A stretch of 64,000 nucleotides of DNA, from positions 7,555,501-7,619,500 of the forward strand of contig NZ_CP108006.1 of NCBI RefSeq assembly GCF_036127095.1, given 5' to 3'. The translations under genes were made by a program, and so were the position numbers. Under the pieces are notes generated by a model, which was not told where the DNA came from, did no database searches, and saw only the letters and a program-made list of their open reading frames with translations. Each line of letters begins with the position of its first letter. The stretch's first letter is position 1. This DNA is from Streptomyces sp. NBC_00335 (lineage in GTDB: Bacteria > Actinomycetota > Actinomycetes > Streptomycetales > Streptomycetaceae). This document shows positions 8,329 to 15,962 of the stretch, in pieces.

Positions 8329-8982
8329 TCAGCCCATCGCGCGCATCCGGTGGACCTCGGCGCTCTGGGTGGCCGCCACCTCGTTGGCCATCTCCTCCAC
8401 GGCGGTGTTGTTGCCCGCGGCCAGCACCTCGCCCGCCATCTTCAGGGCGCCCTCGTGGTGGGCGGTCATCAGGGCGAGGAAGAGCCGGTCGAAGTCCGCC
8501 CCCCTGGCCGCGGTCAGTTCCCCCAGCTGCTTCTCGGTCGCCATGCCGGGCATCGCCGCGTGGTCGTGGCCCCCCGGGGCGGCGCCGGGCGCCGGGTTGC
8601 GGGCCGCCCATCCCTCCATCGCGCCGATCTCGGGCTTCTGCGCGGCCGCGATCCGCTCGGCGAGCCGCTTGACCCCGTCGGACGCGGCCCGGTCCGGAGC
8701 GAGCGCGCTCATGGTCAGTGCCTGACCGTGGTGTTCGATCATGTTCCGCACGTACGCTCGGTCCGCCGCGTTGGGGGTGTCGTCGGGCAGTTCCCTCGCG
8801 GCCTGTTCGGGGGAGATGGTGCGCGCCTTCTCGCCGGGTTTGCCGGGGGCGACCACCACCGGCTCGCCGTCGGCCGCGCCGTCCGTACCGCCGCCGTCCC
8901 GGCAGCCGGTGAGGGGGAGCAGGAGCCCGACGGTCAGGGCCGCTGCGACGATTCGCCCGAGTGAGACTTTCGCCATGTCCAT
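8329..8982 (-). CDS. DUF305 domain lipoprotein
   Basis: 217 aa. The N-terminus carries a lipoprotein signal with lipobox LPLTGC, so the mature protein is anchored outside the membrane. The DUF305 four-helix fold shows two HH-containing helices, MIEHHGQALTMS and MTAHHEGALKMA, plus a Met/His-rich loop (HDHAAMPGM) that suggests copper or other metal binding. Starts at 8994, 8982 or 8976 are all possible and none has a good ribosome-binding site; 8982 is chosen. It is divergent from the LVIVD-repeat gene. Metal handling is inference. Confidence 0.85.
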   Translation of the reverse strand: MDMAKVSLGRIVAAALTVGLLLPLTGCRDGGGTDGAADGEPVVVAPGKPGEKARTISPEQAARELPDDTPNAADRAYVRNMIEHHGQALTMSALAPDRAASDGVKRLAERIAAAQKPEIGAMEGWAARNPAPGAAPGGHDHAAMPGMATEKQLGELTAARGADFDRLFLALMTAHHEGALKMAGEVLAAGNNTAVEEMANEVAATQSAEVHRMRAMG

Positions 8983-9001
8983 GCTAAGGACCATACTGCC
9001 G

Positions 9002-9045
9002 GGGTCCGCGTTCCGTTCCCACCACGGGCGGAACCGATCGGACCC
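9002..9045. promoter_or_regulatory. Nested inverted repeats between divergent DUF305 and LVIVD genes
   Basis: Outer arms GGGTCCG (9002-9008) and CGGACCC (9039-9045) enclose inner arms GTTCCG (9010-9015) and CGGAAC (9029-9034). The whole dyad lies in the 76-bp gap between the two divergent starts, so one bound protein could control both genes. Confidence 0.45.
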
Positions 9046-9058
9046 ATGGGAGGGCACA

Positions 9059-10546
9059 GTGACCTCGATGCACACCAGCAGACGGCGCAGATCCCTGGGA
9101 GTGGCCGCAGCCGCGGCCGGACTCCTCACCACGTTACTGGCGGCCGGACCCGCGGCCGCCACCCCCGATCCGGGAGACCTGCTCCCGGGCGCGGGTGCGC
9201 CACAGAGCGCCGCCACCGCGGCCGGCGCGGGCCGGGAGTTGGCGCCCGGCGAGATACCGGGCCAGGACGAGATCGTCCACAGCCGCAACATCAAACCCCT
9301 GGCCAACATCCCCAGTACCGACCCGAACCAGATCAATTCCGACATGACGTTCCAGGGCAAGTACGCCTACGCGGGCAACTACAACGGCTTCGTGATCTAC
9401 GACATCGGCAACCCCAGGAAGCCGAAGAAGGTCACCGAAGTGCTGTGCCCCGGCGGGCAGAACGACATCTCGGTCGACGGGGACCTGCTCTTCCTGTCCA
9501 CCGACTCCTCGCGCAGCGACGACTCCTGCAACAGCGTCTCGCAGCCCGCCACGGAGAAGTCCTCGTGGGAGGGCATCAGGATCTTCGACATCAAGGACAA
9601 GAAGAACCCCAAGTACGTCAAGTCCGTCGAGACCCCGTGCGGCTCCCACACCCACACGCTGGTGCCGGGCGGCCGGGACGACTACCTCTACGTCTCCTCC
9701 TACAACCCGAACGACGCGTTCCCCGACTGCAAGCCGCCGCACGACGGCATCTCGGTCGTGAAGGTCCCCAAGAAGAGCCCGACGCAGGCCGCGGTCGTGG
9801 CCTTCCCGATCCTCTTCCCGGACGGCGGCAACCCGGGCGGGCCCACCAACCCGGGCGTCTCCAAGACCACGGGCTGCCACGACATCACCGTGCTGCCCTC
9901 CAAGGACCTCGCCGCGGGCGCCTGCATGGGCGACGGCATCCTCTTCGACATCAGCAAGCCCGAGGAGCCGCGCGTCATCGACCGGGTCCAGGACAACGTG
10001 AACTTCGCGTTCTGGCACTCGGCCACCTTCAACGAGCGGGCGAACAAGGTGGTGTTCACCGACGAGCTGGGCGGCGGTGGCGGCGCCACCTGCAACGAGG
10101 CCACCGGCCCCACTCGGGGAGCCGACGGCATCTACGAGATCACCGGCCGCGGTGACCAGCGCAAGCTGGTCTTCAAGAGCTACTTCAAGATCCCGCGCAT
10201 GCAGGCCGACACCGAGAACTGCGTGGCCCACAACGGCTCGCTGGTCCCGGTCGGCGGCGGCCGCGACATCATGGTCCAGGCCTGGTACCAGGGCGGCATC
10301 TCCGTCTGGGAGTTCACCGATTCCACCAGCCCGAAGGAGATCGCCTACTTCGAGCGGGGCCCGCTGACCACCGACAAGCTCGGCCTCGGCGGCTCCTGGT
10401 CCGCGTACTACTACAACGGGCACATCTACTCGAACGACATCGTCAAGGGCCTCGACGTGCTGAGGCTCGACGACTGGCGCACCGAAAGCGCCAAGTGGGT
10501 GTGGCTGGACCGACTCAACGTGCAGACCCAGCCCGTGTACCACTAA
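9059..10546 (+). CDS. Secreted LVIVD-repeat beta-propeller protein
   Basis: 495 aa exported protein. The signal has consecutive arginines (RRRRSLGVAAAAAG), possibly Tat-dependent, with cleavage near GPAAAT. LVIVD-type repeats follow (YAYAGNYNGFVIYDIGNPRKPKK; WEGIRIFDIKDKKNPKYV; GISVWEFTDSTSPKEIAYF). The GTG at 9059 is chosen because GGGAGG at 9048-9053 is well spaced from it; ATG 9068 is a close alternative. The stop codon overlaps the convergent TetR stop by a few bases. Paired with the divergent DUF305 lipoprotein, it may form part of an extracytoplasmic process, but no enzymatic function is known. Confidence 0.85.
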   Translation: MTSMHTSRRRRSLGVAAAAAGLLTTLLAAGPAAATPDPGDLLPGAGAPQSAATAAGAGRELAPGEIPGQDEIVHSRNIKPLANIPSTDPNQINSDMTFQGKYAYAGNYNGFVIYDIGNPRKPKKVTEVLCPGGQNDISVDGDLLFLSTDSSRSDDSCNSVSQPATEKSSWEGIRIFDIKDKKNPKYVKSVETPCGSHTHTLVPGGRDDYLYVSSYNPNDAFPDCKPPHDGISVVKVPKKSPTQAAVVAFPILFPDGGNPGGPTNPGVSKTTGCHDITVLPSKDLAAGACMGDGILFDISKPEEPRVIDRVQDNVNFAFWHSATFNERANKVVFTDELGGGGGATCNEATGPTRGADGIYEITGRGDQRKLVFKSYFKIPRMQADTENCVAHNGSLVPVGGGRDIMVQAWYQGGISVWEFTDSTSPKEIAYFERGPLTTDKLGLGGSWSAYYYNGHIYSNDIVKGLDVLRLDDWRTESAKWVWLDRLNVQTQPVYH

Positions 10547-11172
10547 CGGGGCGAGGGAAACGTTCCGCCGGGCGGTCCACCGTCCGGCGGGACACCCGAC
10601 TCCCAGTCCAGCCCGTACCGCTGGAACAGCTCGGCCCGCAGCCGGGCCGCCGGCATCGGCGCGCCCGGCAGCAGCACCGCCACCACCGCACCCATCAACA
10701 GCGCCCGCAGCAGCGGGTAGTCGGTGTCCACCTCAGTCGATCCGTACCGGACGACGGTGTCCCGCAGCAGCTCCGCGAGCCGCTGCTGCTCGACGCACTG
10801 CACGAACCCCTCCGCCTGCAGGATCCCCGCCATGTGGGTCCGCATCAGCCGGGGCTGGTCCCGGGCCAGCCCGAGGATCGCGTCGATGGCCCGGGCCAGG
10901 CGCTCGCGGCCGTCCTGCGTACGGGGCTCGCGCTCCAGCGCCGCTTCCAGGGTGAGGTGCATCAGCCGGTGCACGGCGGACTGCAGGAGCTGGCGCTTGC
11001 CGGGGAAGTAGTAGGACACCAGACCGCGGGCGGCTCCGGCCCGGTCGGCGATGTCGCCGAGGGTGGTGGCCTCGTAGCCCCGCTCCGCGACCAGCTCGAC
11101 CGTGGCGTGCAGCAACCGCTCCCGGGAACGCCTGCGCAATTCTTCATTGACCGATGCGCTGCGCGGGGACAT
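10543..11172 (-). CDS. TetR family regulator
   Basis: 209 aa. The TetR N-terminal HTH is clear: RERLLHATVELVAERGYEATTLGDIADRAGAARGLVSYYFPGKRQLLQSAV. The C-terminal ligand domain is diverged. The start at 11172 has AGGAG seven bases upstream. A perfect ACTGGCT-CGC-AGCCAGT dyad lies 17 bp upstream of the start and should be its own operator. The gene follows the PAP2 gene on the same strand with only 37 bp between, so the promoter must overlap the end of PAP2. Confidence 0.9.
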   Translation of the reverse strand: MSPRSASVNEELRRRSRERLLHATVELVAERGYEATTLGDIADRAGAARGLVSYYFPGKRQLLQSAVHRLMHLTLEAALEREPRTQDGRERLARAIDAILGLARDQPRLMRTHMAGILQAEGFVQCVEQQRLAELLRDTVVRYGSTEVDTDYPLLRALLMGAVVAVLLPGAPMPAARLRAELFQRYGLDWESGVPPDGGPPGGTFPSPR

Positions 11173-11188
11173 GCTTGCTCCTGCGTTG

Positions 11189-11210
11189 ACTGGCTCGCAG
11201 CCAGTATACT
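11189..11210 (-). promoter_or_regulatory. TetR autoregulatory operator with -10 box
   Basis: Perfect 7-bp inverted repeat ACTGGCT (11189-11195) CGC AGCCAGT (11199-11205). On the minus strand TATACT ends just upstream of the dyad (11205-11210), so a -10 element abuts the operator and even overlaps the TGA stop of the PAP2 gene. This geometry fits simple steric autorepression. Confidence 0.6.
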
Positions 11211-11950
11211 CAGCGCGCCGGACCGCCTGCTCTGGGCGACACGGGGGATCGCCCAGAGCAGGCACCGTCCGAGGCCGGAACCGAGACCGTGAGCGTCACG
11301 AGTGCCGCGCCCAGCAGCCAGCCCGCCAGGACGTCCGAGAACCAGTGGACGCCGAGGTAGATCCGGGTGAAGCCGACCCCGAGGACCGAGACCGCGGCGA
11401 GGGCGACGAGCAGCGCCAGGGTCGGGCGGGGCCGCGTGAGCGGGCGGGAGACCGGTCGGGACACCGGTTGGGAGAACGGCCGCGCCGGCCCGCGTGCGAA
11501 CAGCCATACGAGCAGCCCGCAGACCGTCGTCGCCGTCAGGGCGTGCCCCGACGGATAGGCGGCGTAGTCCGCGGAGACGACCGGATCCGGCCAAACCGGC
11601 CGCTCCCTCCCCACCAGGAGCTTCAGCCCCTGACTCACCGCCGAGGCCGCGAGGGTGGCCAGCGCGATCAGCAGCGCGCACCGGCCCCTGCCCCGCCACC
11701 ACAGCCACAGGCAGGCCGCGCCCGCCAGGGCCCGCATGGTCCACGGGTCCCAGACCCAGTCGCTGAGCACCCGCATCGCGTGGGTGACCCCGGGGTGGGA
11801 GACGGCGTACGCGTGCAGCCCCCGCGCGATCCGCCCGTCGAGGGACAGCAGCGGACCCCAGCGGGCGGCGACCAGCACCGTCAGCACGGCCGCCGCGGCG
11901 AGCAGCGCGCACAGCAGTGGGGTCCGCAGCCGTACGTGATCGCTCCGCAT
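11210..11950 (-). CDS. PAP2-family membrane phosphatase
   Basis: 246 aa integral membrane lipid phosphatase of the type-2 phosphatidic acid phosphatase family. All three signature blocks are present: KLLVGRERP, YPSGHA and the final GVHWFSDVLAG with preceding Arg (FTRIYLG). Several hydrophobic helices alternate with these motifs. A Pro/Arg/Ser repeat (FSQPVSRPVSRPLTRPRP) lies between the second and third motifs. The start at 11950 gives a normal N-terminus; upstream in-frame Met at 11989 is possible. The substrate could be phosphatidate, undecaprenyl diphosphate or another lipid phosphate. Confidence 0.9.
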   Translation of the reverse strand: MRSDHVRLRTPLLCALLAAAAVLTVLVAARWGPLLSLDGRIARGLHAYAVSHPGVTHAMRVLSDWVWDPWTMRALAGAACLWLWWRGRGRCALLIALATLAASAVSQGLKLLVGRERPVWPDPVVSADYAAYPSGHALTATTVCGLLVWLFARGPARPFSQPVSRPVSRPLTRPRPTLALLVALAAVSVLGVGFTRIYLGVHWFSDVLAGWLLGAALVTLTVSVPASDGACSGRSPVSPRAGGPAR

Positions 11951-12023
11951 CCGCCGATCCTCGCACCCGGCGCCGCCGATGCTCCGCAAGGGCGGCGGTC
12001 CCGCGATCCCCGGCGGGCGGCCC

Positions 12024-12962
12024 TCAGGCGAGGGCGCCCAACCCCGGGCCGAACGCCACCAGCAGCGGGATCGCCGGCGCCAGTGTCGCCAGGGCCGTCA
12101 GTCGCATCCGGCGCACGGCCGACAGGCGGGGCGCGGCCGCCAGCAGCCGCCGGACCCGCTCGGGGACGTGCGCGTCCGGCGCGGGGGACGGGCCGAAGAC
12201 CCCGCGGTCCTCGTTCAGGCCGATCAGGGCCAGGGCGGTGGTCAGGCGGCCGTACCGCCGCGAGGCCACGTCGTCGGCGGCCAGCTCCACCAGCCGGTGC
12301 ATCTGCGCCTCGAACGCGGCGAAGACCGGGACCCGCGGGAATCCCCCGGACAGGGCTCGCGAGCAGTGCAGCAGCCAGTCGTGCCGGGCCGACGCGTGCC
12401 CCTGCTCGTGGGCCAGTACGGCATCCAGCTGACTGCCCTTGAGCCGGCCCAGGGCCGCCGTCGTGACCACCAGCCGGGGGGCCGGACCCGGGAGCCACCA
12501 GCTGTCGGGCCGCTGCCCCTCCAGGACCACGAGCCGCGCCCCGGAGGCCTGCTCGCCGGGCAGCAGAGGGGCCCGCAGCAGCAGTTCGGCGCCCTGCGCG
12601 CGGCGCCGGGCGCGGGCCCGCAGGATCTCCCGGGCCAGCATGGCGCCGGTCCACAGCCCGCCGCCGGCCAGTGCGAGGGCGGTGCCCGTGGCCCAGAGCC
12701 CGCCCCCGGCGCCCAGCCCGTAGGCGTCCACCACCCCGTGCGGAGCCGGGGCGAACAGCCCGCCCCGTACGGCCTGCCAGGCGGCGGCCGCGCTCAGCAG
12801 CATCGACAGCGCGAGGCACAGCAGGACGGCGCCCACCACGCACTGCCACGTCCACAGGGCCACGACGGGCTCGCGCTCGGGCCAGCGGGCCCGGGCCAGC
12901 AGGCGGGGTGCGAGCACCGCGGTCAGGGCGCCGAGCAGCAGGAGAACGGCGGGGACCATCAT
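12024..12962 (-). CDS. M56 family membrane metallopeptidase (BlaR1-like without sensor)
   Basis: 312 aa. Hydrophobic helices at the N-terminus and near residues 45-65 and 95-115 flank cytoplasmic parts. The gluzincin motif HEQGH is followed by a third ligand region with ELAADDVASRR. BlaR1-type proteases usually pair with a BlaI/MecI repressor and cleave it; no BlaI gene is within the adjacent few kilobases here. The upstream same-strand neighbour is a DUF5134 membrane protein, a pairing often seen in Streptomyces. Either Met (12962 or 12959) can start it. Confidence 0.85.
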   Translation of the reverse strand: MMVPAVLLLLGALTAVLAPRLLARARWPEREPVVALWTWQCVVGAVLLCLALSMLLSAAAAWQAVRGGLFAPAPHGVVDAYGLGAGGGLWATGTALALAGGGLWTGAMLAREILRARARRRAQGAELLLRAPLLPGEQASGARLVVLEGQRPDSWWLPGPAPRLVVTTAALGRLKGSQLDAVLAHEQGHASARHDWLLHCSRALSGGFPRVPVFAAFEAQMHRLVELAADDVASRRYGRLTTALALIGLNEDRGVFGPSPAPDAHVPERVRRLLAAAPRLSAVRRMRLTALATLAPAIPLLVAFGPGLGALA

Positions 12963-13051
12963 GGGCCTCAGCCTAGGAGCGTGCGGCTACCTGCGGGTAT
13001 GGTCCGGGCCAAGGGTGATGGAGGACACGTTTGGCGGGCCCGCCCGCGGCC

Positions 13052-13645
13052 TCACATCGTGAGCAGCATCGCCAACATCCCGATTCCCATGGCCAGTCGG
13101 CAGGCGCGGATCACTTCCGCCGGTCCGGCGGGTGCTCCGGGTCCGCCCGTGCCGAGTGCGCCGCCCGCGCTCCGCGCGCCCCCGACCGTGACCAGCCGGG
13201 CGCCGCCCAGCACCACGTAGCCCGCGTAGTAGACGAGTAGCAGGCCGGTGAGCAGCGGCAGTCCGGCGCCGTGCCCGTGGGCGTGGCCGGAGGCCCCCGC
13301 GGCCGCGCCGGTGCCCGAGGCCAGCGCCATGTAGACCATGGTCAGCGAGCCCACCAGATGGTGCGCGTGGTGCGGTCCGCCGCGCAGCAGCCACAGCGCG
13401 TGCAGCGCCGCCCCGCAGAAGACCACGCCCAGCACGGGCGCCTGCCAGTCGCCGCCCAGCCGGAGCGGCACCGCCATCAGGGCCATGCCGAACCCCATCG
13501 CCGCCTCCCCGGCCGCCGGTCCGCCACCGGCTCTGCCCGCGCGCCGCAGACAGTACGCACCGCTCGCCGCGCAGAGCAGGACGAGGAGCCAGGCGGAGAC
13601 GGCGGTGGAGACGGAGGTGGAGAGGGACGTGGCGGGACCGTGCAC
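13052..13645 (-). CDS. DUF5134 membrane protein
   Basis: 197 aa with about five hydrophobic helices and a His-rich loop (GGPHHAHHL; SGHAHGHGAG). It matches the DUF5134 family in layout and length. The GTG at 13645 has GGGAGG at a good distance. It lies 89 bp upstream of the M56 peptidase gene on the same strand, and the two probably form an operon. The His clusters hint at metal (copper) contact, but no function is established. Confidence 0.8.
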   Translation of the reverse strand: MHGPATSLSTSVSTAVSAWLLVLLCAASGAYCLRRAGRAGGGPAAGEAAMGFGMALMAVPLRLGGDWQAPVLGVVFCGAALHALWLLRGGPHHAHHLVGSLTMVYMALASGTGAAAGASGHAHGHGAGLPLLTGLLLVYYAGYVVLGGARLVTVGGARSAGGALGTGGPGAPAGPAEVIRACRLAMGIGMLAMLLTM

Positions 13646-13779
13646 GGCGGAACCTCCCGGTTCGTCGGCTTCACGGGAAGAGATGCCCCCTTCACACGGC
13701 CATCACGCCGGGCGAGGTTAGGCTCTGTGGGATCACCGGAAGAAGCACGTCGCAGACCTCGCGCAGAACGGAGCCCTCG

Positions 13780-14319
13780 ATGCCGAGCGCCGCCCCCCAG
13801 GCCTTGACCTACCGCAGTGCCGTGGAGGCGGACATCCCGGCGCTCGTGGAGCTCGTGGAATCGGCGTACCGGGGAGAGTCGAGCCGCGGGGGCTGGACCA
13901 CCGAGGCGGACTTCCTGGACGGGCAGCGGACCGACGCCGAGGACGTGGCCCGGATCGTGGGGCACCCCGAGGGCATGCTCCTCGTCGTGGAGCGCGCCGG
14001 TGAGATCGTCTCCTGCTGCCACCTCGAACACCGGGGGGACCACGTCTACTTCGGCATGTTCGCGGTCCGGCCCGGACAGCAGGGCGGCGGACTGGGCAAG
14101 GCGGTCATGGCGGAGGCCGAGCGCCGCTCCCGCGAGCAGTGGGCGGCCAAGGAGATGCGGATGACCGTGATCAACGTACGGGAGGAGCTCATCGCCTTCT
14201 ACGTGCGCCGTGGTTACGAGCGCACCGGCGAGATGAGCCCCTTCCCCTACGGGGACGAGCGGTTCGGCGTCCCGCTCCGCGACGACCTGGCCTTCGAGCT
14301 GCTGGTGAAGCCGCTGTAG
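13780..14319 (+). CDS. GNAT family N-acetyltransferase
   Basis: 179 aa. The acetyl-CoA-binding motif A is clear: VYFGMFAVRPGQQGGGLGKAVMAEAE (RPGQQGGGLG as the Q/RxxGxG/A loop), followed by a typical C-terminal AFYVRRGYERTGE. ACGGAG lies upstream of the start. The substrate is not predictable. It is convergent with the GDPD-family gene, with a short hairpin between. Confidence 0.88.
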   Translation: MPSAAPQALTYRSAVEADIPALVELVESAYRGESSRGGWTTEADFLDGQRTDAEDVARIVGHPEGMLLVVERAGEIVSCCHLEHRGDHVYFGMFAVRPGQQGGGLGKAVMAEAERRSREQWAAKEMRMTVINVREELIAFYVRRGYERTGEMSPFPYGDERFGVPLRDDLAFELLVKPL

Positions 14320-14338
14320 CCGCGGGGGCGGGGTCCAC

Positions 14339-14357
14339 GGACCGCCGTGCGCGGTCC
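14339..14357. terminator. Short hairpin between convergent genes
   Basis: GGACCGC (14339-14345), loop CGTGC, GCGGTCC (14351-14357) directly precedes the GDPD stop and lies 20 bp after the GNAT stop, so it may serve both directions. The stem is only 7 bp and no U-tract follows. Confidence 0.4.
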
Positions 14358-15050
14358 TCAGGCGGTGAAGCGGCCCGTGGAGCGGATCTCCGGGAAGTCG
14401 GTGAGCACGCCGTCGAGTTCGAGGGCCCGCGCGAGGCGCAGCCGCTCCAGCGTGTTGACCGTCCATCCCGTGACGCGCAGTCCGGCCTCGTGCGCCGACT
14501 CCACGGTGTGCAGGGTGAGGTGGCCGATGTTGAGGGCCACCGCCTCCGCGCCCGCCAGGGCGGCCCGGGCGACGACCTCCCCGGCGTCGGCCGGGGTCTG
14601 GTTCGCGTAGAGCACGGTCCGTACGCCCGGAACCAGACGGGCCGCCTCCACGAGCACCTCGTCGCGGAAGGAGGCCACCTCCACCCGGCCGGTCAGATCG
14701 CGGCGCAGCAGCAGCTCGGCGAAGGTCCCGACGGCGCCGAGGTCGTGGACCTGGATCCGCAGCGGGGCGCGGACCGCGTCGACGACCTCGTCGAGGACCG
14801 GCACGTGTTCGCCGTCTCCGGCGTCCAGCTCGCGCAGTTCGGCCAGGGTCAGGTCGGCCACTGCGCCCGAACCGTCGGTGGTCCGGTCCACCTCGGCGTC
14901 GTGCAGGACGACGAGGGCGCCGTCCTTGCTGAGCCGTACGTCCAGCGCGACGACGTCCATGCCGGACCGTTCCGCGCGGACGAACGACCGCAAGGTGTTC
15001 TCCGGTTCGACACCCATGACCCCGCGGTGCCCGATGGTGAGGAAAGTCAA
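14358..15050 (-). CDS. GDPD-family protein with altered metal site
   Basis: 230 aa glycerophosphodiester phosphodiesterase-like TIM barrel. HRGVMGVEPENTL and VVLHDAEVDRTTDGSG are intact, so both catalytic histidines are present. However, the family's ElDv motif reads VVALDVRLSKDG, giving Ala in place of a metal-binding Glu. The later nIEiK motif reads PLRIQVHDLG, so the third carboxylate ligand is also gone. The fold and the end (LDGVLTDFPEIRS) look normal and the frame is intact. It may be inactive, use another metal geometry, or act on another substrate. Upstream 193 bp hold the PadR terminator and its own promoter. Confidence 0.85.
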   Translation of the reverse strand: MTFLTIGHRGVMGVEPENTLRSFVRAERSGMDVVALDVRLSKDGALVVLHDAEVDRTTDGSGAVADLTLAELRELDAGDGEHVPVLDEVVDAVRAPLRIQVHDLGAVGTFAELLLRRDLTGRVEVASFRDEVLVEAARLVPGVRTVLYANQTPADAGEVVARAALAGAEAVALNIGHLTLHTVESAHEAGLRVTGWTVNTLERLRLARALELDGVLTDFPEIRSTGRFTA

Positions 15051-15208
15051 GGTTCTCTCGCTTCCGTCGACGGCGGCCCCGCGCGCGGTCGCGGTGTCCC
15101 GACCGGCCGCGCGCGATATGAGGACGCATGCTAGTGCGCCCCCCGTGCGATGAAACCGCCTTTGCGGGGCCTCCGCAACGCCGTCCGGCCGCTTCCCGAC
15201 GGGCCCGC

Positions 15209-15228
15209 CGGGGGCTGGTGAGCCCCCG
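15209..15228 (-). terminator. Hairpin after PadR gene
   Basis: CGGGGGCT (15209-15216), loop GGTG, AGCCCCCG (15221-15228). It lies 15 bp beyond the PadR stop on the minus strand and upstream of the GDPD promoter, as expected for an intrinsic terminator in a high-GC genome (no U-tract). Confidence 0.55.
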
Positions 15229-15243
15229 CCGCGGCCCGCGCGG

Positions 15244-15912
15244 TCACCCGGGCGTGGGCGCGTCCCCGCCGGCTTGACGTTCCTGCGCGTGCGGGCTCTC
15301 CAAGGTCTCCACGCCCTTCAGGACTTCCAAGCCTTCCATGCCCTTCAGGCCTTCCAGATCAGCGAGCAGCTCCCGCGTCAGCTCCAGTTCGGCCAGGTGC
15401 TGGCGCTCGCTCCAGCGCAGGGCGAGCACCGGGAAGGCCCAGTCCCGCTCGGTCGCCGCGTGCGCCATGGCCTCCCGTACGGAGGCCAACTCCTCGGTGG
15501 TGCGCTCCAGATGCTCCGTCACCATCGCACGCAGCCGCTCCGGCTCGGCCAGGTGACCGAGCCAGACCCGCAGCAGCAGCCCGTGCTTGAGCACCGGGGG
15601 GCCGGCCTCGGCGACGTCGGAGGCCCAGCCGGCCAGCGCCTCGCGCCCGGCGGGGGTGATGCCGTAGCGCCGCTTGGCCCGCGCCTCTTCGGGGCCGGAG
15701 CGCACGGAGGCCGCGTAGCCCAGTTCCTCCAGGCGGCGCAGCTCGGCGTAGATCTGGCTGATGGCCGGGGACCAGTAGAAGAAGCGCAGCGAGGAGTCCG
15801 CCCACTTCTTCAGTTCGTAGCCGGTCCGCTCGCCGGGGAAGGAGAGCAGGCCGAGAACGGCCCACGCGGTCGGTGGAAGCTCTTGCTTCTTCGCCTTCTG
15901 ACTACTAGTCAT
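15244..15912 (-). CDS. PadR family regulator
   Basis: 222 aa. The PadR wHTH is recognisable: WAVLGLLSFPGERTGYELKKWADSSLRFFYWSPAISQIYAELRRLEELGYA, followed by YGITPAGREAL and the Vir/PadR C-terminal dimerisation helices. A Leu/Glu-Gly-repeat tail (LEGLKGMEGLEVLKGVETL) ends the protein. It is divergent from the LLM monooxygenase with a 50-bp gap containing a TTCGAA core (15915-15920), and probably represses that operon in response to an aromatic or hydrophobic compound. Confidence 0.88.
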   Translation of the reverse strand: MTSSQKAKKQELPPTAWAVLGLLSFPGERTGYELKKWADSSLRFFYWSPAISQIYAELRRLEELGYAASVRSGPEEARAKRRYGITPAGREALAGWASDVAEAGPPVLKHGLLLRVWLGHLAEPERLRAMVTEHLERTTEELASVREAMAHAATERDWAFPVLALRWSERQHLAELELTRELLADLEGLKGMEGLEVLKGVETLESPHAQERQAGGDAPTPG

Positions 15913-15962
15913 ATTTCGAATAGAAGTGAGACCCGGCACGGGACGCGACCCTGGAGGCATAA

